The notes: a model not told the origin generated them from the sequence alone. 64,000 nucleotides of DNA from Haematococcus lacustris (GCA_030144725.1 JASKMD010000010.1:1019958-1083957), one strand, 5' to 3'. Positions 1-14,870 are shown, counted from the stretch's first letter. Numbers and translations: made by a program.

Positions 1-22
1 ACGCAGGGATTAATTTGTAGGA

Positions 23-963
23 GTGCACATGCAACACGTCCTATGTACACTTTGCAGGTACATGCCAACGTTCCCACATCCCTACAAAGGGGAAGATGTG
101 CAGGTGGAGGGCGCTTTGGTCAAGTTGGACCGCTGCGTGATCTTCAAGGTGACGACTGCACCATGTGTGCAAGGCAAATGGAAAGCATGGACTACTTTGT
201 GCATGGCACCCAACGAGGATGGGAGAGACACAGTCTGGGAAGTACTACGTGATGTTTCTAACTTCAGCGGCCAGGCCCATCTTGGCTATGAGCGCGGTGA
301 TCCTCTAGGGCCAGCCACCCTTGTTGACAAAACACTCCGAGCTGGGTGTGATGCAATGCACCTTCCCCTTGTAGCCCACTGCAAGTGTGTGCAACGGGTG
401 AAGATGGAGGCTAGCATACGTAACAGCAGGAACAGCACGGGTCCTGGGGGGGGGGCTGGAGGGCAAGGTGTGGTGTTGGGGCAGTGGGCACCACCCTCGC
501 CACGCTCCCCGCCACCTGCCCCGGTGTTGGGCAGCAGCAGCAGCAGCATGGGTCCCGGAGGGGGGGGGCTGGAGGGCAAGGTGTGGTGCTGGGGCAGTGG
601 GCACCACCCTCGCCACGCTCCCCGCCACCTGCCCCGGTGTTGGGCAGCAGCAGCAGCATGGGTCCCGGAGGGGGGGGGGCTGGAGGGCAAGGTGTGGCGC
701 CAATCCATCCCCAAGGAGGCAGTTACAGCGGTGGTGTCATTGGGCCCAGTGAGAGGAAGAGTTGGGCATCCTTGTTTGTGCCCGCAGCCCCCGCAACCCC
801 TGCCCCAAAGCCTTCCTTGTCGCCTGGTTCTACCCCTTCCCAGCAGTGCGTGTTGGCTCAGTTACTATCTTTTGGGCTTGTACCTTATGACAACGCCGGG
901 CAAGGCCGCTGTGGACTCGAGTCTTTGTGGCATGGGTTGGAGTTATCAGGTACAGCAATACAG
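23..963 (+). CDS. 5' part of an OTU-type cysteine protease-like gene
   Basis: The best supported exon is about 788-963, after an acceptor ending cccgcag. It reads LVPYDNAGQGRCGLESLWHG, which fits the OTU catalytic signature (Asp, Gly-rich turn, nucleophilic Cys, then hydrophobics). A donor cag|gtgtgg at 964 joins it in frame to the exon at 6,769, giving ...TAIQ-GASLIRDL, as OTU domains continue after the Cys helix. Upstream, 23-430 is open and looks like coding sequence without low complexity, but I do not recognise it and cannot place its splice sites. A 110-bp tandem repeat (440-697) lies between. OTU proteins are deubiquitinase-like cysteine proteases and also occur as domains in transposable elements, so this could be a host gene or an older element. 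The hAT insertion begins 12 bp after the donor. Confidence 0.55.
440..697. repeat. 110-bp tandem repeat, about 2.3 copies
   Basis: Copies start at about 440, 551 and 661. Each runs from a ggtcc(c/t)gg-G tract through a CTGGAGGGCAAGGTGTGG block to a (cag)n tract ending in catg. Copies differ in G-run and CAG number and by a few substitutions. The repeat sits in the 5' part of the OTU-like gene and is probably intronic. Confidence 0.9.
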
Positions 964-967
964 GTGT

Positions 968-975
968 GGTGCCAT
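968..975. repeat. Target-site duplication, left copy (hAT)
   Basis: The sequence ggtgccat directly abuts the left hAT terminus and is repeated exactly at 6669-6676 after the right terminus. Confidence 0.95.
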
Positions 976-1544
976 CAGGGCTGTGGGATACGGGCTTACG
1001 GAATACGGATCCGCTTACGTGCTTACCGTAATACGTGGTCACACGCGTAAGGTTCCGCCTAACCAATCCGTAAGGGTTCCGCCGTAAGGGGCCCATGCAA
1101 GCATGCGGGGCATCTTCTTCGCCTTTCCCCTTCCGCCTTCCCTGCTTCCGCCAACCCTGCTTTCCCTTGTTCCGCAAACCTAAAATACTTGCTTACTTTG
1201 TTACTTGGTGTGTTTGCAACCTTAACTCATCCCAACCTCTCGCAGCCCAACCATCAGCCATCAACATCAACTTCAGCCTCGTGCCTAAGCAGGTCTGCAC
1301 TGTCACAGCAGCTGCTGGGTTGCTAGGCTGCCGAACCTTGAACCCTCCCCATCTCAGCCATGCAATGAAGTCATGCATGCAGTGAACTGGCGCCCTTGTA
1401 GCGTGCGCCACTGACGTGAGTATTGCGCCAGATGCCTTCCAGCACCTGCACGACATGGGGTAGTAGTAGGTGTCACAAGCAGAAAGATGGCACAGTAGTA
1501 GGTGGCACAAGCAAAAAGATGCCTCTTTGGCTCACCTCTTGGTC

Positions 1545-6302
<4,758 letters not shown>

Positions 6303-6318
6303 ACATACGGGTGGCGGT

Positions 6319-6566
6319 TAGAGCGCGACCGGACTGGTTAAAGGTTAATGTTAAACCGATTGTTAAAGTTGACCGTTTGGTCGCGATACGAGTCCCTTTT
6401 TGCTGTCGTTCTGGTCGCGACACGGCAATGCACCCAGCGACACTATGCCGGCAGAAGTAGCCAGTGAGAAGCAGTCCCAGGGTAGCAAAACGGGTATGTT
6501 AAAGATTGGTTAAAGATGTGGTTAAACCCAAAACATCAGGATGTTAAACTGACCAGTCGCGCTCTA
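6319..6566. mobile_element. Nested hAT MITE (248 bp)
   Basis: The termini TAGAGCGCGAC and GTCGCGCTCTA are perfect 11-bp inverted repeats, flanked by the 8-bp duplication gtggcggt (6311-6318 and 6567-6574). TAGAG ends plus 8-bp duplications indicate a non-autonomous hAT element of a different family from its host transposon, whose ends are CAGGG. The interior has gttaaa motifs and no coding capacity. It lies between the host element's right terminus and the transposase start codon, so it may disrupt the transposase promoter or 5' UTR. Confidence 0.93.
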
Positions 6567-6668
6567 GTGGCGGTTGGATCCGGATTTGACCCGTATTACT
6601 TACGGATATACATACGTACGGGTTACCACCCGTATATCCGTAACTTACCCCGTATAGTCACAGCCCTG

Positions 6669-6676
6669 GGTGCCAT
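6669..6676. repeat. Target-site duplication, right copy (hAT)
   Basis: The sequence ggtgccat directly follows the right terminus CACAGCCCTG and matches 968-975 exactly. Confidence 0.95.
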
Positions 6677-6768
6677 GCATATGCATGTTGTGTGTGCAAT
6701 GCTCACGTAACCATGCATGATCATGATCATGTACGACTAATGCAACCGGTGCCGGTTTGCATTTGCAG

Positions 6769-8422
6769 GGAGCGAGTTTAATTCGTGATCTTATGGTTCA
6801 TGGTGTCTTTACACTGGTGGACCTGGCTGAGCAACGGCATAACCAGCGGGCATTAAGGGTGTTGCAAAGCATCGAGCAGAATCTACTACCCATTGAGTCG
6901 CCCATGTTCTCATGCCACTGGCCTGACCCCGTGAGCCTTGCGCAGTGGGGTCAGCACTTCGCCAATCCAGCGGCCTGGCTAGATCAAATCGGGGTCATTT
7001 GGATTGTCATGCTATTGGGGATCACCATTGTGGTCGTGGACCTCAACAAAGGGTTCATGCAACACTACACGCCCAACAGCGCACTAGCGCAGCGGAACTA
7101 CTCATGGGTGAGGATGCCGCAGCCACAGCAGCAGAGTTGCTGCCCCTCATCACACCCCGTCTCTCCTCCTCTCTGCGTGTGCGTGAAGTCGCAATGGTGG
7201 TAGAAGCTGACCGACACTTCAGAGTGCTCCGCACACCAGATAACAGAGCTCTCCCCTCTTTGCAATTTCTCATTTCAAGTTGGCAGCCATCACCTGTCCG
7301 CCCAGCCCCATCAGCACCGGGCGGGGGTGGTGCCACACCTTTCTGCCCAGCCCCATCAGCACCGGGCGGGGGTGGTGCCACACCTGTCTGCCCAGCCCCA
7401 TCAGCACCGGGCGGGGGTGGTGCCACACCTGTCCGCCCAGCCCCATCAGCACCGGGCGGGGGTGGTGCCACACCTGTCCGCCCAGCCCCATCAGCACCGG
7501 GCGTGGGTGGTGCCACACCTTTCAGCCCCATTAGCACATGGAAGGTACGTGAAGATGCAACTGCACCTCTACATCTTTGCCATCTTCCATCATGCATGTC
7601 ATGCACACATGTCGTAAGCATGCTACACATGCAACTATGTGTGCGTTGTGTTCACAGTGTGTCGACTAAGGAGAGGTGGTGCCAGTTGTTGGTGAGGGCA
7701 ACACATATCAGGACGGGTATTGTTATTGAGTAGGTAGGACAAGGGAGTACTGAGTAATGGATAGGTAGGACAAGGGATGGCAACTACCCATGTTCTCAGT
7801 CCTTGTGGCCGTTGTGCTCTATGCTTGCAGAATTGAAGAGCATCTAGCTCGAGTGTATCGTCCGGTGCCCATCACCAACGCGGGGTGCGAGACAGCCCTG
7901 AAGCCATTGAGCAGCAGCAGAGTCGACAGGGTGGGAGCGGCGCAGGTGGCAGCCCATGTCAAGGCCCACACTGAGCCATTGCACACTTGGTACCAATACA
8001 TCACAGAGGACAGCCTTGCAGCAAACAGGGCTGCGAAGCGGTGCGTGGCAGATGCCAAGGCCCCCTCATGCCTGCTTGTAGCCACCCCCATCAGCACCGC
8101 TGCCAGCCCTTCGCTCTTAGCTGCAACCAACAGTGCTGACATCCCCAGCCCACACCCCACCCCCGCCCCCGCCCCCGCCCCCGCCCCCGCCCCCGCCCCC
8201 GCCCCCGCCACCATTTCCACTCCCACCTCTTTTGCAATCACGGCTGGAGCACAAGGGGGCAACAGGCGCAAGCTACAAGAGCAACATAGAAGGCAGAAGC
8301 GTGCGGCAGCGGAGCTGTCCATCACCATGAGGTTTGCGTCAACTGAGACACGTCAGCGGTGCAGGGCCACGGCAGTGGAGCAACAATTGGCTGCTAAGGA
8401 GCAAGCAAACAATCGGGCAAGA
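6769..8422 (+). CDS. Middle exons of the OTU-type protease-like gene
   Basis: An acceptor atttgcag opens an exon at 6769 that reads GASLIRDLMVHGVF...WLDQIGVIWIVMLLGITIVVVD...FMQHYTP. This resembles the central and C-terminal part of an OTU domain (Trp-x-Asp, then the hydrophobic strand). The HY could hold the catalytic His, but this is not certain. After about 7100 the frame changes, and a 45-bp in-frame repeat (PSAPGGGGATP type) follows to 7530. A further exon begins at 7831 after ttgcag and reads IEEHLARVYRPVPITNAG, then a Pro-Ala tract and a basic segment. That exon is cut at 8422 by the retrotransposon composite and resumes at 17198. Frame continuity around 7100-7830 is unresolved; it may contain an intron or be broken. 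Confidence 0.5.
7303..7527. repeat. 45-bp minisatellite, five copies
   Basis: Five copies of a block starting cagccccatcagcaccggg. Being 45 bp, it keeps frame and encodes 15-residue PSAPGGGGATP-type units. Copies differ at a few positions (ttctg, gtctg, gtccg). Confidence 0.93.
8151..8210. repeat. (CCCCGC)n hexanucleotide repeat
   Basis: About nine to ten units encode a Pro-Ala tract in the third segment of the OTU-like gene. Confidence 0.9.
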
Positions 8423-8722
8423 TGTAAGGGCGCGCTCCGCGTAGTCCCTTAGTGTCGTCTGGGCTGTCGCGGTTAACCCGAGGCAGCTACAGGATAATCG
8501 GTCACACCGCATTAGTGTGAGTTGGCAGGTAAAGCCTAGCAGCGTAAGCTGTGAGGACAGCTGGTTCGATTCCAGGGGGCCCCGTTCTAAGCCCTAGCCT
8601 TCTCACGGTAGTGCCTTGTGGCCGACCCTTTCAGTACCCGCACTTCGGTGCCCTCGCGGCCGGCTCAGTGTTACACATGGTTCAAACGGTCCAGCGTCGC
8701 CTTTATAAGGCTGCACGTTACA
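8423..8722 (+). repeat. Gypsy 5' LTR (300 bp)
   Basis: Begins TGTAAGGGCG and ends GCACGTTACA. It appears identical to 14871-15170 by eye, which implies recent insertion. A TATA-like tttataagg lies 20 bp before the 3' end. It also holds a tRNA T-arm-like ggttcgattcc (8563-8573) just after a perfect hairpin (8547-8562). Confidence 0.95.
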
Positions 8723-8724
8723 AG

Positions 8725-8737
8725 TGGTTTCCGACCG
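8725..8737 (+). other. Gypsy primer-binding site
   Basis: tggtttccgaccg starts two bases after the 5' LTR, where a sequence complementary to a tRNA 3' end (CCA) is expected. The same 13 bases occur in the same role in the TRIM (minus strand, from 17124), which supports the assignment. The tRNA is not identified. Confidence 0.8.
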
Positions 8738-8774
8738 ATAAGCCAGTTAACACCCGGCCTCGATTATATCGAGA

Positions 8775-10880
8775 ATGGGTCGAACTTCCCGAATTGAATA
8801 CACAATCACCCCGGAGGATGAGGCTCTCGCTAGGCTCTATAGGTTGCGACCAGCTAGGCGTGGGCCTACTGTTGCACCTACCCCCGAGGCAGTTGCTGCG
8901 CGGGAAGCAGCGGATGCTGCAAGGCTTGTCAGTCCTCGCGACGCAGCCATAGCTCGGCTCCCTGCCAATATTGACCCGGCTTCGCCCGCGGCCACTGAAC
9001 TGATAAACTTCCTAGAGGAGCAGGCTTGGCCTAAAGCCCACACTGAGTACCCTGTGTACCTTCACGGTCGCTCGGTCACTGAACATGAGGCTATGCTTGA
9101 GGCCTCGCTCCAGCGGATGGTTGCCCGCAATGCTGCTGCTGATGCTCCTCTTGTTGAGGAGGGTCAGCTGGAGGACGACGACGAGGAGGAGGAGCTTGAC
9201 GAGCGCGACACGGCCATTCAGGAGCTCCACGCCTCTCTTCAGGCTCGCGAGGACGTCCTGGTCGCTGTACAAGCTCGGCTCACTGCCCTCGAGGCTAGCC
9301 AAGCCGCTGTCAATGCTGGGGTAAGTCCTGCTGTCGGTCTTAGCTCCGCGGCCCCAGTCAGGTCTCCTCCGCCCCATGGGCTTGCAGCCGGACAGCATCG
9401 CAATACAGTAGCGAACCTGTTTAGTGCTGGTCGATTCTCTTCTGGACAGCCTGCTGGTGCTATCGCACCCCAGTCTGCTGCTCCGCAGGAAAACGACCCC
9501 TCAGCTGCAGGTGGGTCTACAGGTCCCCATCACCCTGCTGCAGGACATGTAGGTAATGGCAGCTCTGTTGTCCAGCCTGCTGTCCAGCCTGCTGTGCACA
9601 ATGCTACACACACTGCTGTTGCTGCATCTGCTGCACGTGCTGCATACACTGCTGCACAAGCCACAGTAGCCCAGGGTGCTCCTACCTCTGGCAGGGCTCC
9701 AGTGGGGCAGAGCCCTAACAGGCCTGTCACCAGGGCAGCAGCATCCATTGCTGCAATCCGTCAGAAGTATGCTGGGTTGTCTGGTGGTTCTGCCCCAGCC
9801 CCACTTGCTGCTGTGCCTCAAGCACCTGACACTGTGGTGCACTCCCACAGGGGTTTGCCCCCTGTTGAGCGTTGGTCTGACAACAGCCTTGCTCAGGGAA
9901 AACGTGCTGTCACCTTTCTTGAGGATCTTGAGGTGCACTGTGTTAATAATAACCTTGATCCTGCCCTTGCACTGCCATCCTTCTTGTCAGGCAAAGCTAG
10001 GGAGGTCTGGTTCAAGTCCATCAGGGATGCCTATGCCTTGACACATGCTGGCTATCCTCCATGGGACTATCTGTGCAAGCAGTTCATTGAGATGGTAGGG
10101 GAGGATCTTGTCACCGATCTTGACCAGGCTCATGACAAGCTTATGAACTTTGAGCTGCTGCGCATGTCCTCAGGTGTCACCCTGCAGGCCTACATCACTG
10201 AGTTTCGCAACACCATCACTATGTGTGGTGCTGGTTGCATGAACCGTGCTCTGACTGTGGCTACCTTCCAGAGGGGTCTCACCCCTCAGCTGCGTGGTGC
10301 TGTAGCCAAGGACCTCAGGTCACTGCCTCACCCCACCCTTGAGGATGCTGTGTCTGCTGCCATTGACAACCACAAGGCTAATGTTGCCTCTGCTGGTGCC
10401 AATGTCACTCCCAGCAAACGTGGTGCTGGTCATGTTGCTGCTGTGCGCCCACAGATCTCTGCCATCCGGGCAGCTGTCACCCCTGTCTCCGCCTACCGCT
10501 CCGGCCGTACCGGCGGCGCTGGTGGCGCCGGGACTTCACGCTCCCACGGCGCTGCGGCTACGCCGCCCGCCCCAGTCATCTGGTGCTTCCACTGTGGTGT
10601 GACCGGTCATAAGACCCCGGACTGCCCCGACGGTCACCTGACCCAGGAGGAAGCTATGCGCAAGAACGGCAACATTGGTATGTTCCTGGCTCTGCAAGCC
10701 GCCAATGAGAAGCTGAGGTCAGCTCCAGGCAACAAGCGCCCGCGCCCACCACCTCCTGGTGACAACGGTGGCTCTGCCCCAGGTCCCAACCAGAACCGCA
10801 ATGGCCCTGGTGGCCGCGGAGGCCGTTCCGGCAAGGGCGGTGCTGGTCGCAATGGCGGCCGTGGTGCCGGTCAGCGCTAG
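8775..10880 (+). CDS. gag: Ty3/gypsy Gag polyprotein
   Basis: A 701-residue protein that would form the retrotransposon particle and bind its RNA. The start is the first ATG after the primer-binding site (MGRTSRIEYTITPEDEALA). It has an acidic stretch near residues 130-145, a Pro/Ala-rich linker, a capsid-like region near residues 365-530 (VERWSDNSLAQGKRAVTFLE onward), one CCHC knuckle (CFHCGVTGHKTPDC, about residues 603-616) and a basic Gly/Arg/Pro-rich tail. It ends in a single TAG, after which the same frame stays open into pol. The termination codon is followed by ggtgtt. Confidence 0.95.
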   Translation: MGRTSRIEYTITPEDEALARLYRLRPARRGPTVAPTPEAVAAREAADAARLVSPRDAAIARLPANIDPASPAATELINFLEEQAWPKAHTEYPVYLHGRSVTEHEAMLEASLQRMVARNAAADAPLVEEGQLEDDDEEEELDERDTAIQELHASLQAREDVLVAVQARLTALEASQAAVNAGVSPAVGLSSAAPVRSPPPHGLAAGQHRNTVANLFSAGRFSSGQPAGAIAPQSAAPQENDPSAAGGSTGPHHPAAGHVGNGSSVVQPAVQPAVHNATHTAVAASAARAAYTAAQATVAQGAPTSGRAPVGQSPNRPVTRAAASIAAIRQKYAGLSGGSAPAPLAAVPQAPDTVVHSHRGLPPVERWSDNSLAQGKRAVTFLEDLEVHCVNNNLDPALALPSFLSGKAREVWFKSIRDAYALTHAGYPPWDYLCKQFIEMVGEDLVTDLDQAHDKLMNFELLRMSSGVTLQAYITEFRNTITMCGAGCMNRALTVATFQRGLTPQLRGAVAKDLRSLPHPTLEDAVSAAIDNHKANVASAGANVTPSKRGAGHVAAVRPQISAIRAAVTPVSAYRSGRTGGAGGAGTSRSHGAAATPPAPVIWCFHCGVTGHKTPDCPDGHLTQEEAMRKNGNIGMFLALQAANEKLRSAPGNKRPRPPPPGDNGGSAPGPNQNRNGPGGRGGRSGKGGAGRNGGRGAGQR

Positions 10881-13800
10881 GGTGTTGCCCTGTCAGGTAG
10901 CCAGACCTGTACTGTGGTACCCACATGTTCTGCTGCTGATGAACTTAAGACTGTACTCTGTGGTACTGCTCAAGAGGAAGGATCACTGCATTTCCTGTTT
11001 GCTGGCACTGTCAATGGGCATCAGGCACACTTCTTGTGTGATACTGGTGCCACACACTCCTTTGTCAGCACTGCCTTTGCTCTGAAGCATGCACTGCCAC
11101 TGGAGTCTCTCCCCTCAGCACAAAAGTGGTCACTGGCTGACAACACCACTCTGTCCTGCAAGCAGTTTGCCACTGTGGACTTATGTCTGCCTGGCCACTG
11201 TGCCACATGCAAGCTGACAGTCATGCCTAGCTTTGTGCAGGGTTATGATGTGCTTCTGGGTGATGACTGGCTGTTTGCCAACAAGGCTATCCTTTCTTAT
11301 GAGGGTAAAACCCTTTCTCTTTCTGCTGCTGGCAAGACTGCTGTGACTCTGCCATGTCCTGCTGTAGCAGCCCCTAAGTATGTTGGGCAATGTTCTGCTG
11401 TAAGACCAACCCCTGCATTCTTAATCAATGCTCTCAAAGCCAAACCTGAGTTAATCTCAGCTACCCAGGCGTCCAGGTGGCTCCTTAAAGGAGGCCGTGC
11501 TGTTGTGGCCTTAGTCATGGCTGAAGGCTCAGCCTCTGCCAGTCCTGGTACCCCCAGTGACCAAGACAACCCACACATACCTGCAGCTATCAAAGCTGAG
11601 CTCCAAACCCTACTCAATGAGTACAGTGATGTATTTAAACCACTCACTGATACCCCTCCTGAACGTCCTGTGGGTCATACCATACCCCTGGTCCCTGACG
11701 CCCGTCCACCTGTGACCCCCATGTACCGCCTCAGTAAACCTGAGCAAGAGGAGCTCAAGAGACAGATCCAGGACTACCTCAGCAAAGGTATGATTGAGCC
11801 CAGCTCCTCCCCCTATGCTGCACCCATCCTGTTTGTGCAGAAAAAGTCAGGTGAGCTACGAATGTGCATTGACTACCGTCAGCTCAACAAGCTCACACTA
11901 CGTGACCAGTACCCCCTGCCCAGGATTGATGATCTGTTTGACAGGTTGTCAGGGTGTTCTGTCTTCTCCTCCCTAGACCTCCAAGCTGGTTACCACCAGA
12001 TCAGGATCACTCCTGAGGACGTCCCCAAGACAGCCTTCAGGACCCCTGAAGGTCACTTCCAATTTAAGGTGTTGTCTTTTGGCCTGACCAATGCCCCTGC
12101 CACCTTCCAGCGTGTCATGAATGATGCTTTTGCACCTGTCCTGGGCAAGTGTGCACTAGTGTATCTAGATGACATACTGGTCATGTCTAAGTCTCTACCT
12201 GAGCACCTGCAGCACCCACGCCTTGTCTTTGACCTGCTGCGTAAAAACAAACTGTATGCCAAGATGTCCAAATGTGAGTTCATGCAGCTCACCCTCAGGT
12301 TTCTTGGGCATGTGATCTCAGCTGGTGCCATCTCTGTGGACCCTGACAAGGTGAGGGCCATTGTTGACTGGCCTGTCCCCTCGTCCCTGACCCAGCTGCA
12401 GTCCTTCCTGGGTGCTGCCAACTTTGTTCGCAAGTTTGTGCATAACTTCAGTGCCATCTCAGCACCCCTGACTGATCTGTGTGGCAAGCTCAGTGCCACA
12501 TTCCCATGGCACTCCTGGCCTGACCATGAACGTCATGCCTTCTATGAGCTCAAAGCTGCTGTGGCTAACGTGCCTATGCTGCGCCTGCCAGATCACACCC
12601 AACCCTTCCAGGTGTACTGTGATGCCTCACTCCAAGGAGTAGGTGCAGTCCTGATGCAGGATGGGTACCCCCTTGCCTATCTAAGCAAGAAGTTGTCCTC
12701 TGCTGAGGTCAACTACACCACAGGTGAGCAAGAGATGCTTGCTCTTGTCACCGCATGCAAAGAATGGCGTTGCTACCTTGAAGGTGTGCCATTCACTCTG
12801 TTCACCGACCATAAGCCTTTGATTTCACTGCCTACACAGAAGAATCTGTCTAGGCGTCAGGCTAGGTGGATGGAGCTGCTGTCTAGGTTTGACTTTAAGC
12901 TGGAGTATATTCCTGGCCCTGTCAACCCAGCAGATCCTTTATCCCGGTTAATCACTGGCCCCCAGGAAGGTGCCACTGTGTGTGCAATGCTCACCAGACG
13001 GCAGGCCAAACTTTCCTGTGGGGGGGAGGGAGCTAGTGGTGCTCGAGCCCTTGAGGCCAATGCCCCTGCTGCCGTCACTGCGAAATCCTCCTTAACTCCA
13101 GAGATTACTGAAAATACAGCTGATACAAGCCATAACAGGGACCTCGTTCCCCTGGTCACCTGTACATCTGACACCTCAGTGCACTATCCTGCGGCTCCTG
13201 CCCATCCTCTGGGTTTGTCTGATCAACTCATACAAGGATACCGGCTTGACCCTGCGTTTAATGCTGAAGCTGATCTGTCCAGCATGTACCAGGACACACA
13301 TGGCCTATGGCGGCTCACTGGTAAGGATAAGGTAGTGGTCCCCAATGACTCTGAGCTGCGCAATCACATCTTGCACGAGATGCATGATGCAGTCTATTCA
13401 GGTCATGTGGGTATCAGCAAAACCCTGGAACGTGTGTCACGTGTGTTTTGGTGGAACACAATGCGTGCTGACGTCAGGTACTATGTGTCCACATGTGATG
13501 CCTGTCAACGTGACAAGGCGTCTACTCTCAAGCCAGGTGGCCTACTCAACCCGTTGTCTATACCTGACTACCGCTGGGAGTCTGTGTCCATGGACTTCAT
13601 TACCAAGCTACCCTCTGGGTCACATGGGTATGATGCTATCTGTGTCTTTGTGGACAGGCTCAGCAAGATGGTCCACTTTGTGCCCTGCCGTGAGGACCTT
13701 AAGGCACGCCGTTTTGCACAACTGTTCATTGACCATGTGTACAAACTGCATGGCATGCCTGCTGAGCTGATCTCTGACCGGGGCTCACTGTTCACAAGTG

Positions 13801-14639
13801 TGTTCTGGCGTGAGGTCATGAGGCGCTGTGGCTCTAAGCCTGCCCTCTCATCATCTTATCATCCACAGTCTGATGGCCAGACGGAGAGGTATAACCGTGT
13901 GTTAGAGGAGATGCTTAGGCACTACATCTCACCTACTCAATCTGACTGGCCTGACTACTTAGCCTTGGCTGAGTTTGCTGTCAACAACTCGTGGCAGGAG
14001 TCCATCCAGTCCACTCCCTTCCTGGTCAACACAGGTCAGTCCCCTGTGACTGTTGGCCTACGTGATCTGCCTTATGGGGGCCGTTGTCCCTCTGCTCATG
14101 CCTTCACCCGCTGGTGGCAGGATGCTGTTGCCAATGCCAGGAAGTGCATGGCTGCAGCCCAATCCCGTCAGGCTGCCTATGCCAACAAGGCCAGGCGTGA
14201 CGTTGAGTACAAGGTGGGCCAGAAGGTGTTGCTCAGCACCAAGAACCTCAAGCTTCAGCCTGGGAAGGCTCGTAAGCTCATAACTAGGTATGTGGGTCCC
14301 TTTGAGATCCTGCTGCTGGTTGGGGCAGTAGCTGTCAAGCTAGACCTGCCTGCCAGCATGAGCCGTCTGCACCCTGTCTTCCATGTGTCACTCATCAAGC
14401 CTTACACTGGCACTGATGTGGGCTTCATGCCACCTCCTGTGACATGGATGGATGAGACCCCTGTGTACTATGTTGAGCGTTTGCTTGACCACAAGGGTGT
14501 TAAGGACAACAAAGCCAGTTTCTACCTGGTCCAGTGGGAGGGTTATGACTCCACTCACAACACCTGGGAGCCCAGGTCCAACATGACTGACTGTGACAAG
14601 GTCTTGGCTGAATACAATGCTATCCATCATCTTAAGTAA
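10881..14639 (+). CDS. pol: Chromoviral Pol: protease, RT, RNase H, integrase, chromodomain
   Basis: The frame is continuous with gag except for the TAG at 10878-10880, so Gag-Pol is probably made by stop-codon readthrough; the first in-frame GTG is at 10914. Domains in order, with residues counted from 10914: aspartic protease (LCDTGATHSF, about 41-50), reverse transcriptase (YLDDILVMS, about 417), RNase H (YCDASLQGVGAVLMQDG, about 568), integrase HHCC finger (about 818-865), integrase core (SMDFITKLP, ISDRGSLF, and the Glu of TERYNRVLEE), and a C-terminal chromodomain (YYVERLLDHKG...WEGYDSTHNTWEP, about 1183-1225). The domain order RT-RNase H-IN with a chromodomain identifies a Ty3/gypsy chromovirus. 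No frameshift or missing catalytic residue was seen, so the copy looks intact. The chromodomain would direct integration into histone-marked chromatin. Confidence 0.96.
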   Translation, partial: GVALSGSQTCTVVPTCSAADELKTVLCGTAQEEGSLHFLFAGTVNGHQAHFLCDTGATHSFVSTAFALKHALPLESLPSAQKWSLADNTTLSCKQFATVDLCLPGHCATCKLTVMPSFVQGYDVLLGDDWLFANKAILSYEGKTLSLSAAGKTAVTLPCPAVAAPKYVGQCSAVRPTPAFLINALKAKPELISATQASRWLLKGGRAVVALVMAEGSASASPGTPSDQDNPHIPAAIKAELQTLLNEYSDVFKPLTDTPPERPVGHTIPLVPDARPPVTPMYRLSKPEQEELKRQIQDYLSKGMIEPSSSPYAAPILFVQKKSGELRMCIDYRQLNKLTLRDQYPLPRIDDLFDRLSGCSVFSSLDLQAGYHQIRITPEDVPKTAFRTPEGHFQFKVLSFGLTNAPATFQRVMNDAFAPVLGKCALVYLDDILVMSKSLPEHLQHPRLVFDLLRKNKLYAKMSKCEFMQLTLRFLGHVISAGAISVDPDKVRAIVDWPVPSSLTQLQSFLGAANFVRKFVHNFSAISAPLTDLCGKLSATFPWHSWPDHERHAFYELKAAVANVPMLRLPDHTQPFQVYCDASLQGVGAVLMQDGYPLAYLSKKLSSAEVNYTTGEQEMLALVTACKEWRCYLEGVPFTLFTDHKPLISLPTQKNLSRRQARWMELLSRFDFKLEYIPGPVNPADPLSRLITGPQEGATVCAMLTRRQAKLSCGGEGASGARALEANAPAAVTAKSSLTPEITENTADTSHNRDLVPLVTCTSDTSVHYPAAPAHPLGLSDQLIQGYRLDPAFNAEADLSSMYQDTHGLWRLTGKDKVVVPNDSELRNHILHEMHDAVYSGHVGISKTLERVSRVFWWNTMRADVRYYVSTCDACQRDKASTLKPGGLLNPLSIPDYRWESVSMDFITKLPSGSHGYDAICVFVDRLSKMVHFVPCREDLKARRFAQLFIDHVYKLHGMPAELISDRGSLFTSVFWREVMRRCGSKPALSSSYHPQSDGQTERYNRVLEEMLRHYISPTQSDWPDYLALAEFAVNNSWQESIQSTPFLVNTGQSPVTVGLRDLPYGGRCPSAHAFTRWWQDAVANARKCMAAAQSRQAAYANKARRDVEYKVGQKVLLSTKNLKLQPGKARKLITRYVGPFEILLLVGAVAVKLDLPASMSRLHPVFHVSLIKPYTGTDVGFMPPPVTWMDETPVYYVERLLDHKGVKDNKASFYLVQWEGYDSTHNTWEPRSNMTDCDKVLAEYNAIHHLK

Positions 14640-14855
14640 GTCCCCTGCATGCATGCTGCCGCGCTGCTGCACTGAGGCACTCTCTTCTCTGTGCTTACAA
14701 AGCCTATGGTTATAAGTTACAATTCCCCTATTACAGTTGGTCTCTGACCACACCCAGCTTTGACCTGGCTCTACCTTCATGGTACCCAGTAGCTAACCAA
14801 GTGAGACCTAGGTCTTGCGAGTCTCGGGTTTAACCTGAGGCGGAACGAGGCATCC

Positions 14856-14870
14856 CCTTGGGGGGAGGAA
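14856..14870 (+). other. Gypsy polypurine tract
   Basis: ccttggggggaggaa ends exactly at the TGTAAGG of the downstream LTR, the position where plus-strand DNA synthesis is primed. The 14640-14855 stretch between pol and this tract is untranslated element sequence with no recognised feature. Confidence 0.9.

Noticed and set aside
8551..8952. Small open frames in the LTR and leader (also at 14999)
   Set aside because: They overlap the LTR, the primer-binding site and the start of gag in another frame, and recur only because the LTR is duplicated.
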